Assembly (NCBI GenBank): GCA_964615335.1
Contig: CAZTMT010000016.1
Location: forward strand, 1-64,000
DNA length: 64,000 nt
Source: HR10 sp964615335
Lineage (GTDB): Bacteria; Acidobacteriota; Blastocatellia; HR10
Direction: 5' to 3'
Of the stretch, positions 9,284-16,165 are shown piece after piece. The notes under the pieces were generated by a model that searched no databases, had not been told where the DNA came from, and saw only the letters and a program-made list of their open reading frames with translations. Every line of letters starts with the position of its first letter. Position 1 is the stretch's first letter. A program made the translations under genes and the position numbers.

Positions 9284-9782
9284 ACATCAGCGGCGGCGCG
9301 TGGAAGTGAGTCTCGGGCTTTTCGATCGCGCTCTTCTGGAAATCGAGCGAAACTATTTATCAGCCGATCTCCCGCAGGGCGAAATGTTCGCGGTGAGTAG
9401 TGACCTCTCGGCCGAGGAGCGCGCGCACATCCGCACGATGATCGCACAGATTCGAGATCGATTGCGCGTCCTTCGCGAGATCTTCCACCTGACGCCGTAT
9501 CGGAAAGATGCGCGGAGCTTTCTGCGGGGATACTTCTCGCATTTCTGGGCGGTGCTCTCTGATTGTCGCGCGAGCGCGCTCAGAGGATATGGGACGGTTG
9601 CCCCCGAACTCTCGCGAACCCTGGATCCGGAGATCGAAGCGATTCTTGTTCTCCTGGAGCGGCTGGAACGCCTGCTGGAGCGGCGCACGGTCCCTTCAGG
9701 GGAACGCGCGGGATCATCCGATCAGACGAGCCAGCAGGAAGGCCGCCGTGGCGGCGAGTCCTCCGATGAGGACGGTCTGTAG
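9273..9782 (+). CDS. Hypothetical helical protein
   Basis: 169 residues from GTG 9273, preceded by GAGAAGGAGGAC. Predominantly charged amphipathic helices (for example SAEERAHIRTMIAQIRDRL) and a low-complexity acidic/Gly/Ser tail. No signal peptide or membrane segment, and no family recognised. It overlaps the upstream zinc-ribbon/HEAT gene by 11 bp. Its last 69 bp are antisense to the end of the VIT-type transporter, and that overlap encodes the low-complexity tail, as expected for overprinted sequence. Confidence 0.68.
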   Translation: MLNEHQRRRVEVSLGLFDRALLEIERNYLSADLPQGEMFAVSSDLSAEERAHIRTMIAQIRDRLRVLREIFHLTPYRKDARSFLRGYFSHFWAVLSDCRASALRGYGTVAPELSRTLDPEIEAILVLLERLERLLERRTVPSGERAGSSDQTSQQEGRRGGESSDEDGL

Positions 9783-10409
9783 CGCCCCGCGCCATGGACT
9801 GATCCCCGCCCACCGCCCCTTGACGTATCCGAAAAGCAGAAGAGCCAGAGGCGTCACCACGACCGAAGCCCCAAGCGCCACGCCGATGCGATGTGTGAGC
9901 ATGTAAGGGAACAAAGGGATGAACCCTCCGGCGACGTACGCCAATCCGATCGTGAGAGCACTTTTGCGCGCGCGCACGGGATCGGGAGGTTCCAAACCCA
10001 ATTCGAAGCGCATCATGAAGTCCACCCATCGGTCAGGGTCAGACCGCACGGCGGCGACCAGAGGCGCGATCTGTTCTTCCGTGAGCCCGTAATGACGAAA
10101 GATCTCAGCGACTTCTCGCGCCTCTTCTTCGGGAATCCTCTCGGTCTCCCGCTTCTCGCGCATCCGTTCGGCACGATAGTGCTCCAGCTCCGTCTTGGCG
10201 GCCAGATACCCCCCGAGTCCCATGGCGATGGCCCCGGCCGCGATCTCCGCTAATCCCGCTGTGACGATGAGGCTGGTAGACGTGCCGACGCCCGAGAGTC
10301 CGGCCGCCAGAGCGAAGGGGACGGTGAGCCCATCTGACATCCCGATGACGATGTCGCGAAGGATCGGGGCAGCGCGGAAGTGGCGCTCGACATGAAGACC
10401 GTTCGGCAT
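9714..10409 (-). CDS. VIT1/CCC1-family iron/manganese transporter
   Basis: 231 residues from ATG 10409, chosen because GGGAGGAG lies 8 nt upstream. The family layout is clear: helix 1 with DIVIGMSDGLTVPFALAAGL, helix 2 with AGAIAMGLGGYLAAKTE, a charged cytosolic metal-binding segment rich in Glu (about 75-140), and three C-terminal helices. Family members export or sequester Fe2+ and Mn2+ by proton exchange. The methionine and glutamate residues in EEEAREVAEIFRHYGL fit the cytosolic metal-binding domain. Convergent with the hypothetical gene at 9273. Confidence 0.88.
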   Translation of the reverse strand: MPNGLHVERHFRAAPILRDIVIGMSDGLTVPFALAAGLSGVGTSTSLIVTAGLAEIAAGAIAMGLGGYLAAKTELEHYRAERMREKRETERIPEEEAREVAEIFRHYGLTEEQIAPLVAAVRSDPDRWVDFMMRFELGLEPPDPVRARKSALTIGLAYVAGGFIPLFPYMLTHRIGVALGASVVVTPLALLLFGYVKGRWAGISPWRGALQTVLIGGLAATAAFLLARLIG

Positions 10410-10429
10410 GACCGATCTCCTCCCTGAGA

Positions 10430-11437
10430 TCACCCGTTCTCTTCATGCTGCCAGATGATGTAGTCGGAGTACACATAGGGGAGGCGAACGCAAGCGCGCG
10501 TCAGGGGGGAGCGCAGAAGGAGACGTTCAGCCAGGGTCAGAAAAAGCTGCAGGCGCTTCGTCTTGGGATAAGCATTGAATCCGGGCAGGAAGGCGTGCAA
10601 GTGCAGCCGGTGAGCTCGCGCCCAACTCTCGATCTGCGCCCACGATCGGCCCAGTAGCGCGTGCGATCCCCCGGTGAAGAGATACGACGTCGAGGCCTTG
10701 CGGAGGCAGGCCTCAGCGGCTGTGAGAAAGAGCACCATGTCCGACACGGCGTAAATCGGATCTGTGATGACGATATCGTAGGCGCCCTTCATATCCTCCG
10801 GCAGGGGACGTCGGATGTCTGCGCGGCGACAGGTGATGCGAAGACGGCGCTCGGCCGCTACGGCTGCGATCAGGCTCAGGACCTGTGGATCAATGTCGAG
10901 AACCGTGATGTCATTGGGGAGGAACCATGCCAGAGCGACGCTCACGAAGTCATCGTCCCCGAGGCAGAGGATCCGACTCTCCGGCCGCGCGTATTGTCGG
11001 ATCAGCTCGGCCCTTCTCACCGTCGTGGCGGGAGTGCAGGGGAGTTGATGCAGCGCATGCGACTTAATGCGCAGGCGCCGCTGCAGCGAAGCAATTGTAT
11101 CCAGGAGTTCCGGCGCCGCTCCCCTCGCCTCTTCTTGGGCACGTTCTCGAAAGATCTCCGCCTGAGCCAGGAGAGCGCGCAGCAGCGCCTCGTTCTCCGT
11201 CTCCACGAAGATCCGAACCTCATGAAATACGTGATGCAGACCCAGTCGCCTGGCCACGCGCTTGGCCCACTCAAGCGACGCTTCGACGCGAGCGCGCCAC
11301 GGGGACTGCTCCGGTGATGAAAGAAGCGGAGACGATGGAGCCTCCAATGAGGGGCTGGCGCTGTTCGGCTCCGGGCATTCGGGAGATGCCGATGGGGGGG
11401 TCGCGAAGGCATCTTTGCGCTTGACCATCGTTCTCAC
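10430..11437 (-). CDS. BpsA-like branched-chain polyamine synthase
   Basis: 335 residues from GTG 11437, which shares GTGA with the upstream LysE stop (ATG 11428 is the alternative). The C-terminal two thirds match the N(4)-bis(aminopropyl)spermidine synthase family. They have PATTV before the core, the hallmark GDDD at residues 160-163, VLDID, a D-R-PLP segment and ITDP. In the archaeal enzyme the GDDD acidic residues are catalytic, and aminopropyl groups come from decarboxylated SAM. The archaeal Zn-ribbon (CxxC) before the core is absent; the N-terminus is a different, Pro/Ser-rich and helical segment. Branched polyamines are typical of thermophiles. The coupled LysE-type exporter might handle a polyamine, which is speculation. 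Confidence 0.75.
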   Translation of the reverse strand: MRTMVKRKDAFATPPSASPECPEPNSASPSLEAPSSPLLSSPEQSPWRARVEASLEWAKRVARRLGLHHVFHEVRIFVETENEALLRALLAQAEIFRERAQEEARGAAPELLDTIASLQRRLRIKSHALHQLPCTPATTVRRAELIRQYARPESRILCLGDDDFVSVALAWFLPNDITVLDIDPQVLSLIAAVAAERRLRITCRRADIRRPLPEDMKGAYDIVITDPIYAVSDMVLFLTAAEACLRKASTSYLFTGGSHALLGRSWAQIESWARAHRLHLHAFLPGFNAYPKTKRLQLFLTLAERLLLRSPLTRACVRLPYVYSDYIIWQHEENG

Positions 11438-12063
11438 AGGCGCTTCGCCATAAGATACGCCCCCAATACGATGAGAAAAATTCCAATCCCTCGGGTAGCC
11501 CAATGGACGAAAGACCACGGGAAGGAGTAACGCCGAATTACGGCATGCAGGAGAGCGAACCAAAGCCCAACCCCTATGCTCACGCCCAGGGCAAAACCGA
11601 ACCGCCCAGCCAGAAAGACGATCTGCGGGAGCCGGGTCCGCAGAATGAAAGCCGTGCTCAACCAGAAAGCGGCCAGCGCGGGATTCAGCAGATAGAGCAC
11701 CGCTCCCAGAGTCGCTCCGGCCAGGGTCCCTCGTATACGGCGTGAGAGGGAGGTCTCTTTCGGAGTAAGTGAGCGGGGACAGACAAAGGAGATCCCATAT
11801 CCGATGAGAAAAAGATAGGCGAGCCTCTGAATCGGAGGAGCCAGGGAGAGAGGGAAATGGTCAGCGGACGTCGCCGAGAGAGCGGCGAAGGCATAGAGGC
11901 CATCCAGAAGGACCACAGCAAGAGCCAGAGCCAAGCCCTCGCGCACTCTTCCACGAGCCTGCGATGCGAAGAAGGTTATGTTGATCGGTCCAATCGGCAT
12001 CGAAGAGACAAACCCCAGCAGCATTCCGAGACCGAACATGACGCTGAGATCCGTGTTCACCAT
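11434..12063 (-). CDS. LysE/RhtB-family exporter
   Basis: 209 residues from ATG 12063, with six predicted membrane helices and the family N-terminus GMLLGFVSSMPIGPINITFF (G-P-x-N motif). Such proteins export amino acids or related amines. I chose ATG 12063 over longer in-frame starts because a good promoter (TTGAGC, 17 bp, TATGAT) ends only 9 bp before it, so upstream codons would not be transcribed. The message would have almost no leader. The stop overlaps the bpsA-like GTG. Confidence 0.8.
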   Translation of the reverse strand: MVNTDLSVMFGLGMLLGFVSSMPIGPINITFFASQARGRVREGLALALAVVLLDGLYAFAALSATSADHFPLSLAPPIQRLAYLFLIGYGISFVCPRSLTPKETSLSRRIRGTLAGATLGAVLYLLNPALAAFWLSTAFILRTRLPQIVFLAGRFGFALGVSIGVGLWFALLHAVIRRYSFPWSFVHWATRGIGIFLIVLGAYLMAKRL

Positions 12064-12072
12064 GCCCGTCGT

Positions 12073-12101
12073 ATCATATAGCAGATTGGAAAAGGGCTCA
12101 A
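12073..12101 (-). promoter_or_regulatory. Sigma-70-type promoter for the LysE-bpsA operon
   Basis: On the minus strand TTGAGC (12096-12101), a 17-bp spacer and TATGAT (12073-12078). Transcription would start near 12066, about 3 nt before the ATG at 12063, implying a leaderless or near-leaderless mRNA. Confidence 0.65.
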
Positions 12102-12292
12102 GATCTGTTTGTAAGGCGATGCGCCCGAGCCGGGGAGCTTCGCCTGAGGCCATTTTGCCATGTGGACAAAAAAGCCACAGCCAGTGCGCCGGAGACGACC
12201 CGTTGGGGAGAGAGCGCCTCTGTCGCCGTAATGCTCTGCCTGTGAAGGAGGTGCGGGCATCTGGGGGAATTGCCCTTCTGATTCCGCCGCTA

Positions 12293-12308
12293 TGGCACGC
12301 CGATTGCT
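12293..12308 (+). promoter_or_regulatory. Sigma-54 (RpoN) promoter upstream of tatA
   Basis: TGGCACG-N4-TTGCT matches the -24/-12 consensus at every conserved base, with exactly 10 nt between the GG and GC dinucleotides. A perfect 9-bp inverted repeat (GGGGGAATT 12263-12271, AATTCCCCC 12309-12317) flanks it. The predicted start is near 12319, giving a leader of about 170 nt before tatA. An enhancer-binding activator would be needed. Confidence 0.8.
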
Positions 12309-12318
12309 AATTCCCCCA

Positions 12319-12490
12319 AGCGGGAAGGTGGGGAGAGCGCGGGCGGCAGAGCCGAGTCGAGAGAGGAGAACCAGAACGCCCCCGCTCCCCTCTTGGTCTC
12401 GATCCTCTGCCGCCCGTTGCTGCGGAGGGCAAAGGAGGTCACAAGGAGAGAGTCCGCGGGCGACTCTCCCCTTTTTTCGGAGGCCATGCG
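12319..12490 (+). ncRNA. Structured tatA leader ending in an intrinsic terminator; candidate attenuator or small RNA
   Basis: A 12-bp perfect helix pairs 12340-12351 with 12405-12416 and is extended inside by TCGAGA (12357-12362) with TCTCGA (12397-12402). A competing pairing joins GGGGAG...GCG...GGGC (12330-12344) to GCCCCCGCTCCCC (about 12378-12390), so alternative folds are possible. A terminator hairpin follows and ends just before the tatA ribosome site. This layout fits transcription attenuation of tatA. It also fits a small RNA of about 160 nt with its own terminator. No known riboswitch consensus was recognised. Confidence 0.5.
12448..12477 (+). terminator. Intrinsic terminator directly before tatA
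   Basis: GAGAGTC (12448-12454) pairs with GACTCTC (12462-12468) over a 7-nt loop, then CCC and six T. The tatA Shine-Dalgarno (CGGAGG) starts within about 3 bp. The gene to the left runs on the opposite strand, so this hairpin can only terminate a transcript heading into tatA. Confidence 0.65.
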
Positions 12491-12724
12491 ATGTTCTCTC
12501 TTCAGTTCTCCTCGATCGGAATGCCGGAGCTTCTTGTCATTTTGGTGATTGTGCTCCTTCTTTTCGGCACGAAGCGGCTGCCGGAACTGGGCAGCTCGCT
12601 GGGCCGCGCCCTGAGCGAGTTCAAGCGGGGTCTCTACGGGATTCCTTCCAAAGAGGTGCCGTCGGAGAAACAGCGGGAGCCATTGCCGGGCGAGAAACCC
12701 CATGAGGAAGCTCCATCCTCCTGA
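12491..12724 (+). CDS. tatA: Twin-arginine translocase subunit TatA/TatE/TatB type
   Basis: 77 residues. A membrane helix (about 13-27, ELLVILVIVLLLFG) is followed by the family hinge FGTKRLPELG, an amphipathic helix (SSLGRALSEFKRG) and a charged tail. It forms the Tat pore that exports folded, cofactor-bearing proteins. ATG 12491 has CGGAGG 7 nt upstream. No tatC or tatB neighbours it, so it is a detached copy. The sigma-54 promoter and terminator-bearing leader suggest induction under a specific condition rather than housekeeping expression. Confidence 0.9.
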   Translation: MFSLQFSSIGMPELLVILVIVLLLFGTKRLPELGSSLGRALSEFKRGLYGIPSKEVPSEKQREPLPGEKPHEEAPSS

Positions 12725-12856
12725 TGGGCGTGGTGTGACGAAATGGGCGGACCAGTCCAATCCGCCACAGGAAGGGAGAGGTATGTGGATCTCTTGGGAC
12801 GGGTTAAGTCCCTGCAGAATCACCTCATAGGGTGGAGCGCTCCCCTCTGGCGATCT

Positions 12857-12873
12857 TGGCACATCGTTTGCAT
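12857..12873 (+). promoter_or_regulatory. Sigma-54 (RpoN) promoter upstream of the Lys/Thr-rich exported protein
   Basis: TTGGCAC-N5-TTGCAT with 10 nt between GG (12858-12859) and GC (12870-12871): a full -24/-12 match. The predicted start is near 12883, about 44 nt before the ATG. An inverted repeat GGGAC-N7-GTCCC (12796-12812), centred near -79, is a candidate activator site, and a perfect palindrome GGAGCGCTCC lies at 12834-12843. Confidence 0.78.
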
Positions 12874-12926
12874 TCCCCTCAGATGGGCCCTATGAGGGCC
12901 GAAACTGTGAGAAAGGAGGAGAAGGT

Positions 12927-13175
12927 ATGTCGAAACTGTGGAAGGTGTTCTCCTTGATCGTGCTTCTGACCTTCGGCGTGTCGGGAGCCTTCGCTCAGGT
13001 GGCGCCGCCGAAAACGACGAAGCCGGCCGCGAAGACGACGGCCACTCAGACGAGCACGACTCAAACTCAACCGACGGAGCAGAAGGAGACCAAGAAGGCG
13101 AAGAAGAAGGCCAAGCGGGCGAAGAAGGGCACGTCGGAGTCCACGGAGACACCGACTCCGAAGAAGCCTCAGTGA
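12927..13175 (+). CDS. Small exported Lys/Thr-rich protein, unknown function
   Basis: 82 residues. A signal peptide (about 1-24, LIVLLTFGVSGAFAQ) precedes a low-complexity mature part: first Thr/Gln/Pro-rich (TTATQTSTTQTQPT), then a strongly basic stretch of Lys with Ala (KKAKKKAKRAKK). AAAGGAGGAGAAGGT sits before the ATG. It has its own sigma-54 promoter and a strong terminator, so it is a single-gene unit. A basic, disordered periplasmic peptide could bind polyanions (LPS, nucleic acid, polyphosphate) or buffer envelope stress; this is a guess. Confidence 0.78.
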   Translation: MSKLWKVFSLIVLLTFGVSGAFAQVAPPKTTKPAAKTTATQTSTTQTQPTEQKETKKAKKKAKRAKKGTSESTETPTPKKPQ

Positions 13176-13194
13176 AAGGCGTGAGCCTTCGCCG

Positions 13195-13233
13195 GGAGCG
13201 GATAGACCCTGCGGGGTCTTCCGCTCCTTTTTT
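13195..13233 (+). terminator. Strong intrinsic terminator
   Basis: GGAGCGG-ATA-GACCC-TGCG-GGGTC-TT-CCGCTCC forms a two-part stem (7 bp plus 5 bp) followed by six T. It ends the single-gene transcript of the Lys/Thr-rich protein. Confidence 0.88.
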
Positions 13234-13258
13234 CGATCGGGGGCGCTGATGAAGGGGC

Positions 13259-14002
13259 ATGCGGCTGAGAGACCTCGCTCTTGTGGGGGGCATCTTCCTG
13301 TTGGGGGGGATCGCCTTTTGGGCGCGCGACCGATTTTGGGTGTCGGTTCCACGCCGAGTGGGGTCCTTTCCTCCGGCGGCGACTCCCGAGGCGCGCGTTG
13401 AGGGGACAGCGCCATTCGATTTCCGGCGGGCTTTGACGGAGCTGGACGAGCTGATCGAAGCGGTGGATGGGGGAGATTGGGCGGGCGCGCGGTCTCATTT
13501 CGAGGAGTTTCAACGCGCAGTCCGAGCGCTTCCCTCGCCGGGTCTGAAACATCCGGAGATTTCGCGCGCGCTCGTAGATTTCTTCGCTCTCTATCGCGTG
13601 CAACTTGAGCGCGCGCTCTCAGCCCAGGATGCGGCGGGAGTGCTCTTTGCCTGTAATCAACTGGGCGATATCCTCTGGGATCTGCGCGTGCAACTGGGGC
13701 GGGCTCCTCTGCCCGAGCTGGGGCGACTCCGGTATCTGGGGCGCGATCTCAGATATTGGAGCGAGGTGGGCGACGAGACGATGATTCGTGTCCGCGCCCT
13801 CGGACTGGAGGAGGCCTGGAACGACCTGCGTCCGGTCGTCTCCGGGGAGAGCGACAAAAAGGTGGTCGCGCGTGTGGACGATCTTCTGGCGCAACTGCGC
13901 ATGGCCCATCAGGTCGAGGAATATCAGGAGATTGCGACGGAGCTGGAGGAGGCCGTCCGCCAGATCGAGGCGCATCTCTCGGACGCGCGCGGAGGAAGAT
14001 AA
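13259..14002 (+). CDS. Membrane-anchored periplasmic helical protein, unknown
   Basis: 247 residues with an N-terminal hydrophobic anchor (about 4-21, LALVGGIFLLGGIAFWA) and a long, mostly helical extracytoplasmic part (for example RALTELDELIEAVDGGDW and ELEEAVRQIEAHL) that suggests a helical bundle. No family recognised. GAAGGGG lies just before ATG 13259. The next gene, also exported, starts 36 bp downstream and is probably cotranscribed. Confidence 0.68.
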   Translation: MRLRDLALVGGIFLLGGIAFWARDRFWVSVPRRVGSFPPAATPEARVEGTAPFDFRRALTELDELIEAVDGGDWAGARSHFEEFQRAVRALPSPGLKHPEISRALVDFFALYRVQLERALSAQDAAGVLFACNQLGDILWDLRVQLGRAPLPELGRLRYLGRDLRYWSEVGDETMIRVRALGLEEAWNDLRPVVSGESDKKVVARVDDLLAQLRMAHQVEEYQEIATELEEAVRQIEAHLSDARGGR

Positions 14003-14038
14003 CAGAGTCTTCCGCGGCGCTTCTCGCAGGAGGGTGGG

Positions 14039-14671
14039 GTGAAAGGTCTTCTCTCGCATCTGAGGGGATGGTTTCTGGTCTGGGTCCTTATCGGGCACGG
14101 AAGTAGTCTTTCCGCCTCCCCGGTGCCGGAGCCAGCTCACGGGACGTCCTTCTCACCCCCTCTTTTCGCGGACTTCGACGAAGATCGCCGTCCGGACCTC
14201 GCGCTGGGTCGCTACGAGCCGCGCGGATATCGGATTGAGGTGCATCTGAGCCGGAGCCGGGTCGAAGTCCTCCTCGATACGTCCCTTCGAGAGTGGGGGC
14301 TTCTTCTGCTGGCTCTCGATCTCAATGGCGATGCCCATTCTGACCTTGTCCTGGCGAGCGCACATTGTGTGCGCCCCCGGGCGATCTGGTTTGGAGATGG
14401 TCATGGGGGGTTCCGGCGCAGCCGAGCGCGTGGCATCACGCTCGCGCTCCTGAACACGGCCGGATATACGACAGCATCCGTCCGGGATCTTGATCTCTCG
14501 CTGGGTGCGGAAGACCGGTGGCCCCTCGAATCTCCCCCGGAAAAGGTCCTGTGGAAGGGGGTGGAGATTCGAGAGCCCCTTCCCTTCGACACGACCGATT
14601 GTCCCCAGGCATTCCACTTGATCTCCCGTGGCATTCGCAGTCCTCCGGAGGCCTTCCAGCATGCGGGGTGA
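14039..14671 (+). CDS. Exported FG-GAP/VCBS-type repeat protein
   Basis: 210 residues from GTG 14039, preceded by AGGAGGGTGGG. A signal peptide (about 1-26, ending SLSAS) precedes two FG-GAP-like Ca2+-loop repeats: PLFADFDEDRRPDLALG (about 41-57) and ALDLNGDAHSDLVLA (about 91-105). Such repeats form beta-propeller blades in surface proteins, but two repeats are too few for a full propeller. The C-terminal part has no recognised domain. Confidence 0.68.
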   Translation: MKGLLSHLRGWFLVWVLIGHGSSLSASPVPEPAHGTSFSPPLFADFDEDRRPDLALGRYEPRGYRIEVHLSRSRVEVLLDTSLREWGLLLLALDLNGDAHSDLVLASAHCVRPRAIWFGDGHGGFRRSRARGITLALLNTAGYTTASVRDLDLSLGAEDRWPLESPPEKVLWKGVEIREPLPFDTTDCPQAFHLISRGIRSPPEAFQHAG

Positions 14672-14757
14672 TGCGTGAGAGCGTTTCACGCGGACGTCTC
14701 AAGGACGGTCCTTCTCAGGGCGCATCCCCGCTCTGAGGTTCTCTGCGGAGGAAAGCG

Positions 14758-16146
14758 ATGCGCGTCATTCTGGCCGATCTCAAAGGGCGTGAGGGGTTCG
14801 TCACCAAAGATACGATCGCCGGGGGATATGGATCTCGGTTCCGGGGAACATCACGGACGATGCGCTGGGTGGAGCGCTTCCTGAGCCTTTACCACAACCT
14901 GCCGAGCATCCAGTTGGGCTATCTGGCTGCTATTTTCGCTCGGGCCGGGCACGACGTCGTGATCACGCGTCAGGATCTGGTTCCCGGGGACCTGGCGCTG
15001 GTGCTGACTTCGATCGTGGACTTTCGGAATGAGATTCGGTGGGCGCGAGCTGCCCGGCAGCGTTACGGGATGTCCGTGGGCTTTCTGGGGACCTTCGCAA
15101 CCTATATGACCGAGGCGCTCGTCGAACACGGAGACTTCGTCATTCAGGGGGAGCCCGAACACGCAGCGATCCGTCTGGCTCAAGGTGAGGCGCTTCGGGG
15201 AGTCATCCCCAGCCCCCCTGTTGTGGACCTGGATGCGCTTCCCTTTCCCCGGTGGGATCTGTTCCCGCGCGAGTTCTTCGGGCATGCTCTCGGGCGCCTC
15301 TTCGGGTTCACACGCTTCGCTTTTCCGGTACTCTCGAGTCGGAGTTGCCCGGAATTCTGCACCTATTGTCCGCATCGCATTCTCGCGCCGTATCGAGCCC
15401 GGAGTCCGGAGAATGTCCTCAGCGAGATCACGGAGCTCTGCCGACAGTACGGACGCACGTATTTGATCTTCCGCGACCCCATTTTCACGCAGGATCGGGA
15501 GCGAGCGCGGGAGATCGCCCGAGGCATCCGACGCCGGCAGCTCCCCGTGCTCTTCGAATGCGAGACGCGTCTGGATGATCTGGATGAGGAGCTTCTTCAT
15601 GAGCTGCATCGCGCCGGATTGCGTTCGCTTCGCTTCGGTGTGGAGTCGGTTGATCCGCTGACACTCAAGCGCGTGGGGCGGCGTCCGATTCCCTCGGAAC
15701 ATCAACGGGAGATCGTCTCGTTCTGCCGGCGTCACGGGATCATGACCGTGGCCTTCTATATCCTCGGGTTTCTCACCGATACGGTCGAGACGATTCGCGC
15801 GACCATCGAATACGCTGTCGAGCTGAATACGACCCTGGCGCTGTTTAAGATCCTGACCCCCTATCCGGGGACACCTCTGTACAAACAGATGGCCCCTTTG
15901 ATCACGGAGACGGATTGGGAGAAGTTCGATGGATACACGCCCACGTTCCGGCATCCCAGGCTCACGCGCGAGCAATTGATCTTTCTGCTCCAGACGGCCT
16001 ACTCGCGTTTCTACGTGCGTCCGTCCTGGCTGTGGACCTACCTTCGCCTTCCGATGTCGAGCTTTTGGGAGCGAGCGATCGCGTGGGCTGATGCCTATGC
16101 CGTGCGTCGGCACATAGAGATTGAGACCGCACTCTTCCCGAGATGA
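14758..16146 (+). CDS. B12-binding-type radical SAM enzyme
   Basis: 462 residues. The N-terminal part (about 1-150) resembles the cobalamin-binding module placed before the radical SAM core in this class. The [4Fe-4S]/SAM motif CPEFCTYC (CxxxCxxC) lies near residues 199-206, and a TIM-barrel core follows (FECETRLDDLD, RFGVESVDP, PGTPLYKQM). Family members do methylations, ring contractions and other radical steps on lipids or natural products. The neighbours are an aminotransferase, an HpnK/ChbG deacetylase and a polyprenyl-type glycosyltransferase, so lipid or sugar-lipid modification is likely. HpnJ of hopanoid decoration is the nearest analogue by context, but hpnG/H and squalene cyclase are absent. 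Confidence 0.82.
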   Translation: MRVILADLKGREGFVTKDTIAGGYGSRFRGTSRTMRWVERFLSLYHNLPSIQLGYLAAIFARAGHDVVITRQDLVPGDLALVLTSIVDFRNEIRWARAARQRYGMSVGFLGTFATYMTEALVEHGDFVIQGEPEHAAIRLAQGEALRGVIPSPPVVDLDALPFPRWDLFPREFFGHALGRLFGFTRFAFPVLSSRSCPEFCTYCPHRILAPYRARSPENVLSEITELCRQYGRTYLIFRDPIFTQDRERAREIARGIRRRQLPVLFECETRLDDLDEELLHELHRAGLRSLRFGVESVDPLTLKRVGRRPIPSEHQREIVSFCRRHGIMTVAFYILGFLTDTVETIRATIEYAVELNTTLALFKILTPYPGTPLYKQMAPLITETDWEKFDGYTPTFRHPRLTREQLIFLLQTAYSRFYVRPSWLWTYLRLPMSSFWERAIAWADAYAVRRHIEIETALFPR

Positions 16147-16165
16147 GGGGGAAGGGGGGGGTATC

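Noticed and set aside
12200..12490. 6S RNA, SRP RNA, RNase P RNA or a known riboswitch upstream of tatA
   Set aside because: Checked by eye against the consensus features I know (for example TPP, cobalamin, glycine, SRP Alu, RNase P core) and none matched. Retained only as an unclassified structured leader.
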